A DNA stretch of 64,000 bases from Tetracentron sinense (taxonomy: Eukaryota; Streptophyta; Magnoliopsida; Trochodendrales; Trochodendraceae). A model generated the notes under the pieces. That model searched no databases and was not told the DNA's origin. It saw only the letters and a list, made by a program, of their open reading frames with translations. The stretch spans positions 32,248,441 to 32,312,440 of the forward strand of contig CM026568.1 in assembly GCA_015143295.1 (NCBI GenBank), written 5' to 3'. The position numbers and the translations under genes are program-made. Positions 28,728 to 40,323 of the stretch are shown here, one piece after another (position 1 is the first letter of the stretch; every line of letters starts with the position of its first letter).

Positions 28728-29114
28728 ATGTCGAAAAGGGGTTTCCAACACTTGATATGTCCATGTGGTATGAGTTATATGCGAGTCCATGAGGCTAAAA
28801 CAAAGCAAAACTATGGTTGTTTATTTTATAGATGTCCACTTTGGCATGTAAAAATTATATCTCTATTATTTGTAATTTCATTGCATTTCCTTAAATCATT
28901 ATTTGTATTTTGAATGCAGAATCACTCTGGATCTTTCATATGGGTTGATGAAGAAGATGATGGTACTCAGAGCACAACAGTCCAACATAACAATAATATG
29001 ATGAAGGAACGAAGGAGATACCGAATGCTCCTGTATGCATCATGTGGATGCATAATAATTTTAGTTGTTATTGCTTTTTTTATGTCACTGTTATGGCTTA
29101 TTGTATTCAAGTAA
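28728..29114 (+). CDS. Small GRF-type zinc finger protein with C-terminal membrane segment, inside the PIF element
   Basis: Two exons, 28728-28847 and 28920-29114, join in phase 0 through a 72-bp intron (donor GTAAAA, acceptor TGCAG) to give 104 residues with no stop. The N-terminal half has the GRF layout: CPCGM at 11-15, NYGCLFYRCP at 28-37 and SFIWVDEEDD at 45-54 just after the splice. The third metal ligand, usually Cys before the FFxW, appears to be replaced by Gly or Ser. Residues about 73-104 begin with a basic cluster (ERRRYR) and continue as a long hydrophobic stretch, likely one membrane helix. Small GRF proteins with such tails are common in plants, with function unknown to me. Whether this is cargo of the transposon or a host gene it engulfed is open. 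I judge expression unproven. Confidence 0.55.
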
Positions 29115-29458
29115 ATACATATGTCACTTTTTATGGTTTGTAACTATTATCTTCAAAGTAGAGACATGTATCACTTTTATGATAACAATTGTTTACAAAT
29201 AGAGTATTTTTTGTTAACTTTCAAGGGATGAATAACATTTTCAGAATTTTAGATAAACAATCAATTTTATGTTTATAGTATGATCTAAACGCAATTATTT
29301 TGCACATAATTGATTTCCTACAAATAATTGATTATAAACAAGATGCAATCCAAACATGATTATTTATAACAACGCTTTCAGCAGACAACGCTTATTCATG
29401 ACAGCGTTTTCTGTATAATCAATTGTGATTGCAATAATCCGAACCAAACATGCTCTTA

Positions 29459-30239
29459 GTAATTATAAAAATTGATGGACATAAATTTCCTTACATATTG
29501 TCAAACTCTCTTAAACAAAGTGTGTTCTCGGAGCTCCATACATCTAGAGCTCCCCATCATATTTAAACTCATCATTACTATGGATGTTGCATGTTCTCAA
29601 GAGACTTGGAAGGAATACTCCTTATTTTGATCATATAAGATATCTTGCCATGAATGTAGCAAGTTCTCATAGGTGCCACAAAAAATGTTATGTATGTTGT
29701 AGGGTCCCATGTGGTTTCAGAGTGGATGCTCCATCCCTAGTATTGGATGAGGATAATTAGGGTACGGGCAATTTGGATGAATATTGTCGTCCTAAAAGCA
29801 TTGGAGACTCTCAAAGTCTAGCAAGGCCTCAGATTCTTGGTTAGGGAAATCAATTTATGTGAGTTTCATCCCGTAGAACCAGATAATTTGGACGATGAGC
29901 TAGTTTATTAAGAGGTGTGATGAGAGCACGTCCGAGTGAGAAAAATTGACACTAGTTGGCTTGTGCAACTGGCAGTGTATAACTGTATATCCCACGTGTG
30001 TTTAGGATTTCATTCCCTTCAATGTCAGTGGTAGTTGATAGACCCAGCATGTTTAGCCTACTTCTAAATCGAGTACTCAGCTCTCCAACCCACCAATCAC
30101 TACTAATCAAACCTAATTGGAGTTATAGTCTAACCGTATATCAACTGCCAAAAAAAGTGAGAACAACTATATCCCACTTGGGCTACTAATGCCCTAATGG
30201 TCTTCAAACCAGATCTCGAGGGATAATGGGGCTCTTGTG
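29459..30239. other. Intergenic DNA without recognised features
   Basis: AT-rich sequence with scattered short open frames only. I see no repeat with defined ends and no coding similarity. Confidence 0.4.
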
Positions 30240-30595
30240 GGTGAGATTGGATTACAACCAATCACGATTGAACTCAGGAAGAGTTCAATCGCACCCACAA
30301 GTGAACACGTGTCCCTTTTAACCCCTATTAACCCTGGTTAAGATCTGATAATTCTTAGAGTTCAATAATCTAACCTTAGTTTTTAGATTTTTAAAAATAA
30401 TTAACCATATGTTTAAAATTTTCTGACCACGTGGTTAATTTTTTTTCTGAAAAACAATGTTAGATTGTTGAACTATAAGGGTTAGTAAATCTTAGCCATA
30501 GTTAAGAGGATTAAAAGGGACACATGTTGACATGTGGCTGTGATTGAACTCTCCCCGAGTTTAATCACAATTGGCTATGATCTGATCTCCTCGTG
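30240..30595. mobile_element. Foldback MITE with long imperfect inverted arms
   Basis: The left arm from GTGGGTGAGATTGG through GTGTCCCTTTTAACCCC (about 30240-30330) pairs imperfectly with the right arm ending at about 30595. Inner segments CTAACCTTAGTTTTTAG and its counterpart also pair. Related single arms occur at 34365-34455, so this is a dispersed family. No target duplication was determined. Confidence 0.6.
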
Positions 30596-30624
30596 GGTTA
30601 ACTTTGTCGGGATAGAATCCTTAA

Positions 30625-30967
30625 TGTCACGCGCATATATTTAGTCCCACACCAGTCATGTACTTGGTGTTATTGGGTCATTGGTGTGGAAGTAGACAAC
30701 ATCTAAAGTAGCTAGTTATTTTGGTTGGCAAGTGCTCCGTGATAAGTGGTATCATAGCCAACCCAGGGACATTAGGGGTTAGGATGGATTCACAGCACGT
30801 TGAGACTCAAAAGGTGGATCCCCTTGACGGGGGTGTCAAGGTTTAGGCGGGGGAGCCTGTCACGCGCATATGTTTAGTCCCACACTAGTCATATATTGGG
30901 TCATTGGTGTGGGAGTAGACATCTTCTAAAGTGACTAGTCATTTTGGTTGACAAGCACCATGTGACA
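30625..30967 (+). mobile_element. TRIM: miniature LTR retrotransposon without coding region
   Basis: Two direct repeats, 30625-30745 and 30859-30967, both start TGTCACGCGCATAT and contain TTTAGTCCCACAC and GGGTCATTGGTGTGG; the second ends TGACA. Immediately after the first is TGGTATCATAGCC (30747-30759), one base from the TGGTATCAGAGCC primer site for initiator tRNA-Met. Immediately before the second is a purine-rich GGCGGGGGAG. The internal part is only about 110 bp. Flanking 5-mers CTTAA and TTAGA do not match well, so the insertion is old or the ends are slightly off. Confidence 0.85.
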
Positions 30968-31435
30968 TTAGACTCTTGTCTGAGAGATGTGTTGTAGATA
31001 TAGGTTGAAAAATCTTTAGATTGAGGTACTTGTTTGGTGAGGAATGCGCTTCAACCTGTTTCCTTCATTTTTATTATCATCATTCCTTTCTTCCTTTTTT
31101 TTGGTTCACCCATCCAGTCTTTTATCATCTCCTCACATTTATCTTTTACGTGCTTCCCCGAATTATATTCTCTCAATAATGACTAGGGAGTTTGCACTTT
31201 GCAAGTTTTAGCTTCAAGAACCTCGCATTGTGATGGTGGATTGGTGGGGTAACCAAAGAGGGTTACGTTGCTATTTGCTAGCGACAAGCTCTTCATGGAA
31301 GGAAGCAAATCGTCCGTGTTCTTCCCTATTTTCTTCTCTGTGGCCATGAGTGTTTAAAGAGGCAACAGATGTCTGGTAGATGCTCGGTTTCCCATTTCGG
31401 GCACCACTTTGCACGACGCCATGGTAAGGCATTTA

Positions 31436-31809
31436 CGTAGGAGAGTGAGAGCATGCATTGCACATTCCATTGAGTGGTACACGGTGCACACACACCTTCA
31501 AAGCTCGTCACATGTCATCTTTGACATTCATTAACTGTGATTAAGATTTACTCATCCCTAAGGTTAAATATCTAGCCTTAGTTTTTAGAAAAAATATTTA
31601 AACAAAAAAATAACCTTGCTTATGATTTTGTTATTCATGTAGTTAAATTTTTTTGAAATATTTTTTCTAAAAGCTAATGTTAGATATTTAACCTTAAAAA
31701 TGAGTGAATTTTAACCACAATTAAGGATGTCAAATAAAACATGAGGTGAGCTTAGGAGGTGTGCATGTACCACCCAACATAATGCGCATGTATGCTATCA
31801 CTCCCCTAC
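31436..31809. mobile_element. Tourist-like foldback MITE, copy 1
   Basis: Long imperfect inverted arms run from CGTAGGAGAGTGAGAGC on the left to GCTATCACTCCCCTAC on the right, and TTA flanks both sides (31433-31435, 31810-31812). Inner arms contain GTGCACACACACC and TTAACTGTGATTAAG. The copy at 46903-47277 is almost the same length and has the same arm structure. TTA duplications suggest mobilisation by PIF/Harbinger transposase. Confidence 0.7.
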
Positions 31810-31835
31810 TTAAGTGCAAAGAGTAGTCTTTTTTT

Positions 31836-32025
31836 GGAACTCAGAGTGTCCCCAACCCTTTGGGTCAGGACTAATCCCCGAGGGTGCGACTTGAGCTCGC
31901 AACCCGCCACACTAGGTAAGTCCGGGTAAACCCGTGCGAGGTTGGTCACAAAGGGGGAGTGAGAAATGGAACCCAGGACCTCCCACTTGGGGAAAGGCCC
32001 AGGAACCATTGGTCTCTTATCGTTT
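31836..32025 (-). mobile_element. SINE, same family as 44166-44374, inverted
   Basis: Its 3' portion (CCCCAACCCTTTGGGTCAGG, then CTAATCCCCGAGGGTGC) is the complement of the 3' part of the SINE at 44166-44374. The B-box-like GGGTTCCATTTC lies at about 31976-31965 on the minus strand, and a T run at 31829-31835 is the complement of the A tail. I found no clear target duplication, so boundaries are approximate. Confidence 0.75.
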
Positions 32026-32103
32026 AAACATAAGATCTCTTGTCTTGTACAAATTTAAAAATAACAATTATACAAGTATAAGGGCATCAGATTACCTCTG
32101 GTG

Positions 32104-32262
32104 CACGCCCGAGGCGTCCATTCATCAAGGGCATGTGGTGATAAAAAGGGGAGAGATATCAACTGGGGAGAAGTCAAAAAATAGGGGAGAAAATGAATTG
32201 ATTTCTTCCCTATTTAGCGCCACATGCCGCATGTTGAATGGACGCCTGAGGTTGAGCCTCGT
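32104..32262. mobile_element. Palindromic MITE, family F, copy 1
   Basis: CGAGGCGTCCATTCA at the left is the inverted counterpart of TGAATGGACGCCTGAGG at the right. The core GAGATATCAACTGGGGAG followed by AAGTCAAAA matches, in reverse, the core of the element at 47631-47827. Exact ends are uncertain. Confidence 0.6.
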
Positions 32263-34310
32263 GTCACGATCAACTTTTTGATTTTGCGGAACAACCGTGC
32301 GGCGCTTCAATCATCTCATGATCTCGGCCAACCTTACACCATTACACTATCGTTCACTGAACCGACCCAACGTCTTGTGCTACAATGCTACGACAAGGTA
32401 CGATCCACTACCGAGTCTCATCCGCTAAGTCACGCTCAGCTGGTTTACGCATTACTTCATCGTGTCGCACCCGACACTCGTCCAACACATAAGGTTCCCA
32501 CGTCACCGAAGTTCCGTCTCGCGCATCTCTCATGATGTTAAGGTTTCTCGATCAAGCCGAACATCCAACACGGTCCGATACTCTCGAACACGACTATCGG
32601 TCATCCCCATGCATCACGAATAGCTTGGGAGCATCACTGCCCCGTTTACCGAGCATTGAGGGCATAACGCCCACAATGCAATCATCGGTCCTATGACCGA
32701 GTATCCCAACTATACCTCGCATCCCTCCTAGACGATCATGATGCATATCGCACGCTTAAAGGCCGAACTAGGGTGAAACCATTTGCCCGAAGGCTCTTGC
32801 GCAGTGTTAGAATATCTGTCTCCTTTGCACCACCCTTAGATGCTCCAACAACCATCTAAGGAGACTCAAAGATCCCTTTTAGGATCCTAGAGCCCCCCTA
32901 ACTCCTTTGTGGTTGCTCATTAAGTGGGCCCAGATGTGTCACAAGGAAATGTAGAGCTACGTCATTCTCCTCAAGGTGGATGATAAACCTTTCACCCTTA
33001 ACCAGAAGGAAACATCACCATTGCTGCTGGAGTCATACTGGTCTTTTACAGAACAATATATTGAATATCTACAAACTGTCTGTATCATTGAAGTCGTATT
33101 AACTTTCTTTTCGAATGAAGGTACTATCGGTCATACTTTCAACATACTATGTGGGCCCCACAACACTCGCCCATATGTGTCTAACCAAGCACCAAACTCA
33201 AGCTTCACTCCATAACTTTTCATGTGCACTTCACCCAAACCACAATACCTCGTACACAACATCAAGACATCTCCATATTTCTTTACTTCGGTACCTTAAC
33301 ACTAAGGCACTAACCTTATACCACACTGCGCTATTACGTGCATAGTGCATCACCTATCTTCTAGGCACCGCATTGACTTCCCTTGCCTATGGCCATCCCG
33401 GCCCATTATCACACTCATGGCAGAACTCAACAACTTTGACCGTGACACCCGGGCGTGTACCAGAGGTAATCCAATGGTAAGAGATCCAGAGCTTCAAACA
33501 CCAAGTCATGGGAAAGAAGGCATGTCCTTATCTGATACGTTGAAAGTAGTTTGTAGTTATAACTACTTCTGGATTGATAGAAGGTAAAAGCTGGATTGAT
33601 AGAATCAGTGTTAGGATCCAGTCCGATCACGGAAGATTTACGTCCTAGTATTGGTTCGCCAGCTTAGATACGGTTCTGCCTCCCCTCAATGGGAGCATCG
33701 GAAATCATAAAAATAATCATGGTATATAGAGTCTCAAAGTCAAGTGGGGTCAGTTCGATGGTTAACTGCACACACAGGAGCGTACTCTAGTATCATGCCC
33801 CAAGCATGACAACCGTCCACATGTTTACCTTTCTGTTCACATGCACGCATGTGAACAACACCTACCCCACCCCTACCAAGCAGATATCGTTTAAAGAAAT
33901 CATTTATTGTGAAAAATTACCAAAAATATATATATAATATTTATTATATAGGTTTGGTAACCGCGAATGTTGTTAATGTTCACACAAGATGAACAAAATG
34001 CGACATTTCTTAACATTTTAGAGAAGTTATTTTTTTGGGTAATGACATGCTTGTAATTATACTTTTTTTTTAAAATAAAATATCACCATTTTTTTTTTCT
34101 TTTCATAATTACAAGAATATCATAAAATCATTACTTTTTTCACCCTTTACGTTATTGCTATTAACACTCTATTTGTTAATATATATTCTCCTTATAAGTT
34201 TATAAAATATTAGTACAAAACACATGTCTTTTTCTAATTGAAAACAATTAACATTTTTTTTTGCCTTTAAAAAGTGAGTTTAAAAAAAAAAAATGCAACT
34301 AGCATTACTT
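32263..34310. other. GC-rich then AT-rich intergenic DNA, possible retrotransposon remnant
   Basis: 32263-33660 is notably richer in GC and CpG than its surroundings and begins TGTCACGATCAAC, as many LTRs do, but I could not find a matching CA end, target duplication or coding domain. 33890-34310 is AT-rich. A nearly palindromic GTTCACATGCACGCATGTGAAC lies at 33835-33856. Confidence 0.35.
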
Positions 34311-34329
34311 GTGACTAGCGGTGGCACAT

Positions 34330-34930
34330 GCGATGCACGTGAGAGCGAGCGGAAGGAGTTAACTATAGTTAATAAGAGTTAAAAGGGACACATGTTAACT
34401 CGCAGGTGCGATTGAACTCTCCCTGAGTTTAATCGCGATTGGTTGTGATTCTATAGATGAGCAAGAGATAGTTTGGGAATTAAAGTAAATTATTAAATCA
34501 AAGATGTGTTTTATATAAGGGTAGTTTGAGAATTTTAGAAAAATCAGGCTATGCCCGCCTCTCGCATTATAATAGTAAAGATAATAATTCCCAAAATCAA
34601 GTAAACTACATACAAGAGCTTTAGCTCAAAAGAGAACCCAAGCTCCAAAAATATGCATTGAGATTTACGAATTATAAATATTAAATAAGAAAATTTTGTT
34701 CACATAAATATATTTATGTGATTTCGGAAATGCTCCTTTCAAGGCATGCTTATGGGGAGATCAGGTATCTCTTAACCAGATATTTCGTCCCTCTTTTTAA
34801 CACATATTAATTGTGGTTAAGATTTATTCATTTAACCTTAATTTTTAGAAAAAATAAATATTAATATTTATTTGTTTGAACTAAATCAAGCTTAACTAGG
34901 GATGAAATGGGAATACATTTAATTATATGA
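34330..34930. repeat. Partial foldback-MITE arms upstream of the kinase gene
   Basis: 34365-34455 matches the right arm of the element at 30240-30595 (AAAAGGGACACATGTTAACT and GATTGAACTCTCCCTGAG). 34800-34865 resembles the inner TTAATTGTGGTTAAGATT arm of the Tourist-like family. Neither has a complete partner arm. Confidence 0.5.
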
Positions 34931-34960
34931 TTATGTAAATCAAGTGTGCTAATCACTGCT

Positions 34961-34970
34961 CTATATAAAT
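34961..34970 (+). promoter_or_regulatory. Probable TATA box of the D6PK-like kinase gene
   Basis: CTATATAAAT lies in AT-rich DNA about 830 bases before the start codon. With a leader intron (donor after 35353, CAG then GTAATC; acceptor at 35730 or 35733, CTACAG/CAG) the spliced leader would be roughly 400 nt. A (CT)n tract at about 35258-35272 is in the leader. Confidence 0.5.
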
Positions 34971-35622
34971 GTAACAAAATGCGTAAAAATTCTAGAAGGT
35001 AAAGGTGGGCTTTCTCTCTCCTACCTTTTTAGTTTGGTTGACAAGAACAAGAAACGAGAGGAGATAGCGCTTATGGGAAATATCCACAGATAAGGACGGG
35101 TTGCTTTGCTTGTGAGCTTGGTTTGGTTTCGTCTAGACTTCAAGACAGCCAAACGGCGACATACAGAAACGTTTTATTTTTCGGGGAACTCAATTTCTTA
35201 TCTCCCATCTTCTCTTGTTTCGATCGGATCTAAAGAACTTAAAAGGCAAACAAGACTACTCTCTCTCTCTCTGAGCTTTGTTGGGGTCTCGTTACGTTTT
35301 TCCAGTAATGAAAGATCCCCCACTTTGCATTTGGATATCTATTATTTGATCAGGTAATCTTTCTTTCTTCAGTTCTTTCTTTTCCGGGTAGATTTTGGTT
35401 TTTGGATTCTTTAAAGACCTGTTAATGGAGGTCTATGTATTTATTTTTATGGGTACCGTGTGATTATTGAGATCTTTATCTTTCTTGGCTAAAAAGGTCT
35501 GATTTTGATCGTCATTTGATTACACTACTCTGGTTGACATCTTGTTTAGCGTTATTTCGCGTAATCTTTGGGATTTTATTTTACCGTCTGGATTGGTGGT
35601 GGTGGCGGTATCTGTAACGGCT

Positions 35623-35665
35623 CTCTGCATATTCAAAGAATTATAATTTGAAAGAATATGCAGAG
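35623..35665. repeat. Perfect 12-bp inverted repeat in the kinase leader intron
   Basis: CTCTGCATATTC (35623-35634) and GAATATGCAGAG (35654-35665) are exact complements around a 19-base AT-rich loop. It lies within the inferred 5' leader intron. It could form an RNA hairpin; no function is evident. Confidence 0.8.
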
Positions 35666-35790
35666 ACGGTCATTAAAATTTCAAATTGATGTATTTGGTC
35701 TGAATTATTGCAACGGGTTGGTTTCTACAGCAGAGCCCGTGTATTGTTTGATCTGGTCGAAGGGGGTTTGAGTTAATTATACTGAATTTG

Positions 35791-38700
35791 ATGGCTACGG
35801 CTTCAGGATCCACCTCCCGGAATAATCTATGTTCTCAATTGAGTTATGGTGTAGCTGTGGCAGTGCCAGTATCGAATTGCTCGAGGGAATCGCTCGGTGA
35901 TGGAGTTGCTTCTTTATTAAAGCCTCACGATTCTGCTTCTGCAACAAGCTGTAATCTTTCTGCTGCTTTGGGGAAACCTCACCCCCTTAAGAAGGCATCT
36001 GGGTCTTTAAAACAGTCCACAAATGAAGAAGTCTCATCGGCTTCCTATGCAACTGCTGTGGACGATGGGATGAACTCAGTTGCCTCTCCAATGGCTTCTG
36101 TAAAACACCAGAAGCATTCCCCCAAAATGGCCCATGGGCATTTGCAAGGGGAAGAACTAGCCACTCCCTTGGAGAAATCCTACAATTCTACCAAGGAGCC
36201 GTCCGTAATTGGAGGCGAGAATGATGGTCTTGCAAAAATGGTGGAAACAGCTTCTGGGGAGCAGGTTTTAACAGAAATAGCTCCGGAATCCGAAACTATC
36301 ACCAAACTTTCCATTGATGATTCTGAGGACAGTAACTCAAGCTGCTTGTTGAAGCCTGTGGACTTTGTTTTAGGCCCTTGTAAAGAATATTTTGGGCAAC
36401 TGAACAACCAGTCAGAATCTCAATCAGCCATCACCCATTGTCAAAGTCCTGATAACAGTTTCTACACCGCCACCCCGTACACAGAAGCTGAGGACAGCTT
36501 TGTCAATACCGAAGTTAGCGACTGTGACAGTAGTGTAGAGAAGACTGGGGGAAGTGCCAAAGTTAGCAACTCCTGTGATTTTGTGGAGAGTAGGAAGACA
36601 AGCATATGTAGAGGGAGCACAGGCAGTGATGTTAGTGATGAGAGCAGCTCTTGTAGCTTTAACAGTTCTGTATACAAACCCCACAAGGCAAATGATTCGA
36701 GATGGGAAGCGATTCAAGCTGTTCGATCTAGACATGGGATGTTGGGGTTAAACCACTTCAGGCTTTTGAGGAGGTTGGGCTGTGGAGATATAGGTAGTGT
36801 TTACTTATCGGAGTTGAATGGAACTCAAAGTTATTTTGCCATGAAGGTTATGGATAAAATAGCTCTAGAGGGTAGGAAGAAGCTTCTAAGGGCTCAGACA
36901 GAACGAGAAATTCTGCAATCGCTGGATCATCCCTTCCTTCCAACTCTGTATACACACTTTGAGACGGAGAAATTCTCTTGCTTGGTGATGGAGTTTTGCC
37001 CTGGGGGAGACCTACATGCACTCCGGCAAAGACAACCCGGGAAGCGTTTTCCTGAGCATGCAGCCAGGTATAATCCATATTCCTATTCTTTTCCTATCAA
37101 GTAACAGAGAATTGACTAAAGTAAATAAAACTTGGCTGGTTTGAGGAATAGGAATACCTGCACAATGATTATTGATGTTGCTTCGGGCTATAAGGGTCGG
37201 CTGATACATTGGTGTCTTGAGAGTATAGAAGAAACATGTCAATCTTGACTCAGCCCTAGACTGACAAGAAGATTTGCTAGTTCAGTGAACCTCTCTATGT
37301 CCCAGATGCGCATGTAATGGTGCGTAAGAAGAATCACCTTCTTCCACCAAAACCCCAAGAAACAAGATCAAATATAATTTGAACATATAAAATTGACATT
37401 ATCATTTTCTTTATTTGAATCCCTTGGGCAAATCAGATCCTAGAAGATATTTACATTCTTGCCATGATCGTGAATCTCCACTTTTTGACAATGCTGACAT
37501 GGCCTTTACCTTTATGCTTATCTCTATAAATTCCTTCAGTTCCTGCCAAACCAGATTTGCCTAAGGTTCTTCCTTGTAATTAAACTTGAATCCAACTATG
37601 GCCACCACAAGAAAAAGAGTTCTTTCTTCCTTCACTGCTACACACAATAACACAATGGTCTTCCAACTCCTTCAAAATCAGTAAGCCATTGTAAATGGAG
37701 CAAGCAAAAACAGCCCTATTTGATCCCCACTTCTGACCTTGATATTCTTCCCCTTGTTAGGGATACAAAGCTTTGTTAAACATTTTTAAAATTTCCAAAC
37801 AAGTCTCCAGTTATTCTTCTTTTGTGTTCCTCCAAAACACTAGACAGAAAACTACTGACTATCTGAAGATGGCTATGGTTTCAAATAGTTTGTAGTAGCT
37901 AGAATAAAAAGAAAAGACTGAGTTTTGGCTCAAATTCTGGATATGGGTTTTGTTGGGAAGTTGGTATGGATCTTACCCGGATCCTTGATGACCCGGTGTG
38001 CGACCCGAGTGACCCGATTAATAGGCAATGTGTGGGCTTCGCCCCCGGCCGAAATTTTGACCCGTATTTTTGACCCGTTTTGTCTTCTCGTTGTAACCCT
38101 AGATATATAAAGGGTTTTTTCGACGGTTTCAGACGAGGGTTTTTAGAGAGAGCTTGTGTACACTGTTTTTCTCCCGTGTTCTTAGTGGATTTCTTGCCGC
38201 CGTTTTCTCCCGTGGACGTAGGCACCTTGCTGAACCACTTATATTTTGGCTCTTTTGTGCGATTGCTTGGTTTCTTGTTTTTCTTATTTCTCTAGATTTG
38301 TCGAACTAGTTATAACAAAGACGATTTTATTTTATAGGCCCTCCATAATTAAAGATTTCCATGGAATCAATCCATCTGATTTCTTCTCTAGTTGGGATGC
38401 TATAATTTATGGCAGCAACTGGGATTATTTTGTATAACCTTAGGTAGCTATTGGGAAGCCTGCTTATTAGATTGCAGTTCTATCTACCAGGCATTGTATA
38501 TGGGGGTTACCCCTTTAAATCTTAATATATAATTCCTCATGGTTGAAAACACAAACTCACACTCCTTTTTTTCAGGTATTATCTTAGGCGACATGTAGAA
38601 AGAGCTATGGGACTTCTACTCGCACACCCCACATATTCTCAAATTTTATCTGCTGCACCCACTTTTTATATAAAACTCCTACCAACTCTTCACAAGCCTT

Positions 38701-40278
38701 TTTACTTCAACACCATGGCCCATAATTTCTGCAAGCTTCCTGCTGACCAAGAATGACCTCCACGGATCCATCCCCCACTCCGCCTCTTCTTCTCCTATTT
38801 TCTATGTCAGATCATTATAATAACTTAACCAACAATCCATCTTCCTAAGTTCTCTGATATTTAAACCCCTATCTTTTGGGGACAAACAGCTCATTTTCTT
38901 GGCTTCCTGATACATTTTGAGTCTTTCTGTCAGTTTAAGGTGAATCCTGTTTGGACGTTTTAGTTTGAAAGTGAACTTGACTGGGAACCTTTACCCCCGC
39001 CCCCTCCCCCTCCCCCTTTTTTTTCTGGTTTAATAGAGAGGAGGCTGCCCCTAAATCCGCATGATTCTTTCGTCAATACCATGCATTTTCATTTAGACCC
39101 TATAAAGCAAGTAAAACCATAAAGCATGGAGTTATGCATTGTGGGTACAATACATACGTATGATGAATGCATACAATGGCCATTACATAATGTGTATTAT
39201 GAAAGGAAAGAGAGACATTTATAAATTTATTAGCTCACCCTGTCCTGAACTCATCATGACGTGTACAACTTCTACGTATCACAATTTACAAATAATATTG
39301 ATGATATAATTTTATAGCAATTCGACTGAAAGTCTAAAAGTTGGTGCCATATTCAAATTGACATTTGGATTTCTATGGAATCAAGTAGAAGAGGTATTAC
39401 TGGCTTTGATTTCAGTGGATTAACATCTGGAGTAATGGTGCAGATTTTATGTGGCAGAGGTTCTCCTTGCTTTGGAGTACCTACACATGCTTGGGATCAT
39501 TTACAGAGACCTTAAACCGGAGAATGTTTTAGTGCGTGATGATGGGCATATAATGCTCTCAGATTTTGACCTCTCTCTAAGGTGTGTGGTCTGCCCAACA
39601 CTAGTGAGGTCCTCTAACACAGTCATGGATTCATCAAAGAAGAACTCCGCGTACTGCGTCCAGCCTGCTTGCCTCGAGCCAACTTGTGTAATCCAGCCAT
39701 CTTGTATACAACCGACATGTTTTACATTACGCTTCTTATCAAGCAAGCCCAAGAAAGAAAGAAAAGCCAAAACAAAAAACGAAGTCTATCATCAAGTGAG
39801 CCCACTTCCAGAGCTCATTGCAGAACCTACTAGTGCTCGATCTATGTCATTTGTGGGTACACATGAGTACTTAGCCCCTGAGATCATCAAAGGTGAAGGC
39901 CATGGTAGTGCTGTAGATTGGTGGACATTCGGGATCTTTCTCTATGAGCTTTTGTTCGGGAAGACTCCGTTCAAAGGGTCAGGAAATCGTGCTACCCTTT
40001 TCAACGTGGTAGGACAACCCCTAAGATTTCCAGACTCACCTACCGTGAGCTTTGCTGCAAGGGACTTGATCAGAGGTTTGCTTGTGAAAGAGCCACAGCA
40101 TCGCCTTGCATATAGGCGTGGGGCTACAGAAGTTAAGCAACATCCATTCTTTCAGAGTGTGAATTGGGCACTTATCCGGTGCACTAGTCCACCAGATGTG
40201 CCGAAGCCGTTCATGATGGACGTCCCATCAAAGATGGAAGTGCCAAAGGCACCACAGAATGAACAGGTGCCGGGGGTC

Positions 40279-40321
<43 letters not shown>

Positions 40322-40323
40322 AA
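35791..40323 (+). CDS. AGCVIII serine/threonine kinase, D6PK-like, two coding exons
   Basis: Exons 35791-37067 and 39444-40323 join in phase 2 (AG|GTATAA ... GGTGCAG|A) to give 718 residues. A frame beginning at TTG 35788 adds nothing; ATG 35791 is the start. The first 320 residues are Ser-rich and low in complexity. The kinase domain has the Gly loop GCGDIGSV (330-337), Lys352 in [13 protein letters not shown] (446-453, catalytic Asp448), and DFD (466-468) in place of DFG, the AGCVIII hallmark. An insertion of about 90 residues (469-558) carries the repeated Cys-Pro pattern [16 protein letters not shown] and a basic [11 protein letters not shown]. The activation segment is [14 protein letters not shown], and the protein ends NYLEIDFF, a hydrophobic FF-type tail that PDK1 can bind. 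D6PK-type kinases act at the plasma membrane and phosphorylate PIN auxin carriers; that role is from the family, not shown here. The N-terminal part is longer than in Arabidopsis D6PK as I recall it. Confidence 0.93.
37951..38317 (+). mobile_element. Copia-like LTR fragment in the kinase intron
   Basis: The segment starts TGTTGGGAAGTTGG, has TATATAAAGGG at about 38103, the CCCGTGGACGTAGGCACC stretch typical of many plant Copia LTR R-U5 regions, and ends GTTATAACA. I found no target duplication, so it may be truncated. It lies in the sense direction inside the 2376-bp intron of the kinase gene; the rest of that intron shows nothing recognisable. Confidence 0.6.

Larger units (their letters stand above)
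22813..29455 (+). mobile_element. Decayed PIF/Harbinger transposon with nested LTR and a GRF-membrane ORF
   Basis: The left end GAGCCCGTTTGGTTCGGATT and the right end (other strand GAGCATGTTTGGTTCGGATT) agree at 18 of 20 bases and are flanked on both sides by TTA (22810-22812, 29456-29458), the PIF/Harbinger target. Inside are a broken Myb/SANT-like ORF1 (26024-26916), a broken DDE transposase (27300-28392), a CT-rich leader-like stretch (23090-23300) and a two-exon GRF-type frame (28728-29114). An LTR-like block (24016-25641) interrupts it. Without that block the element is about 5 kb, a usual size for the superfamily. It cannot be autonomous because both transposition genes are broken. Confidence 0.75.
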
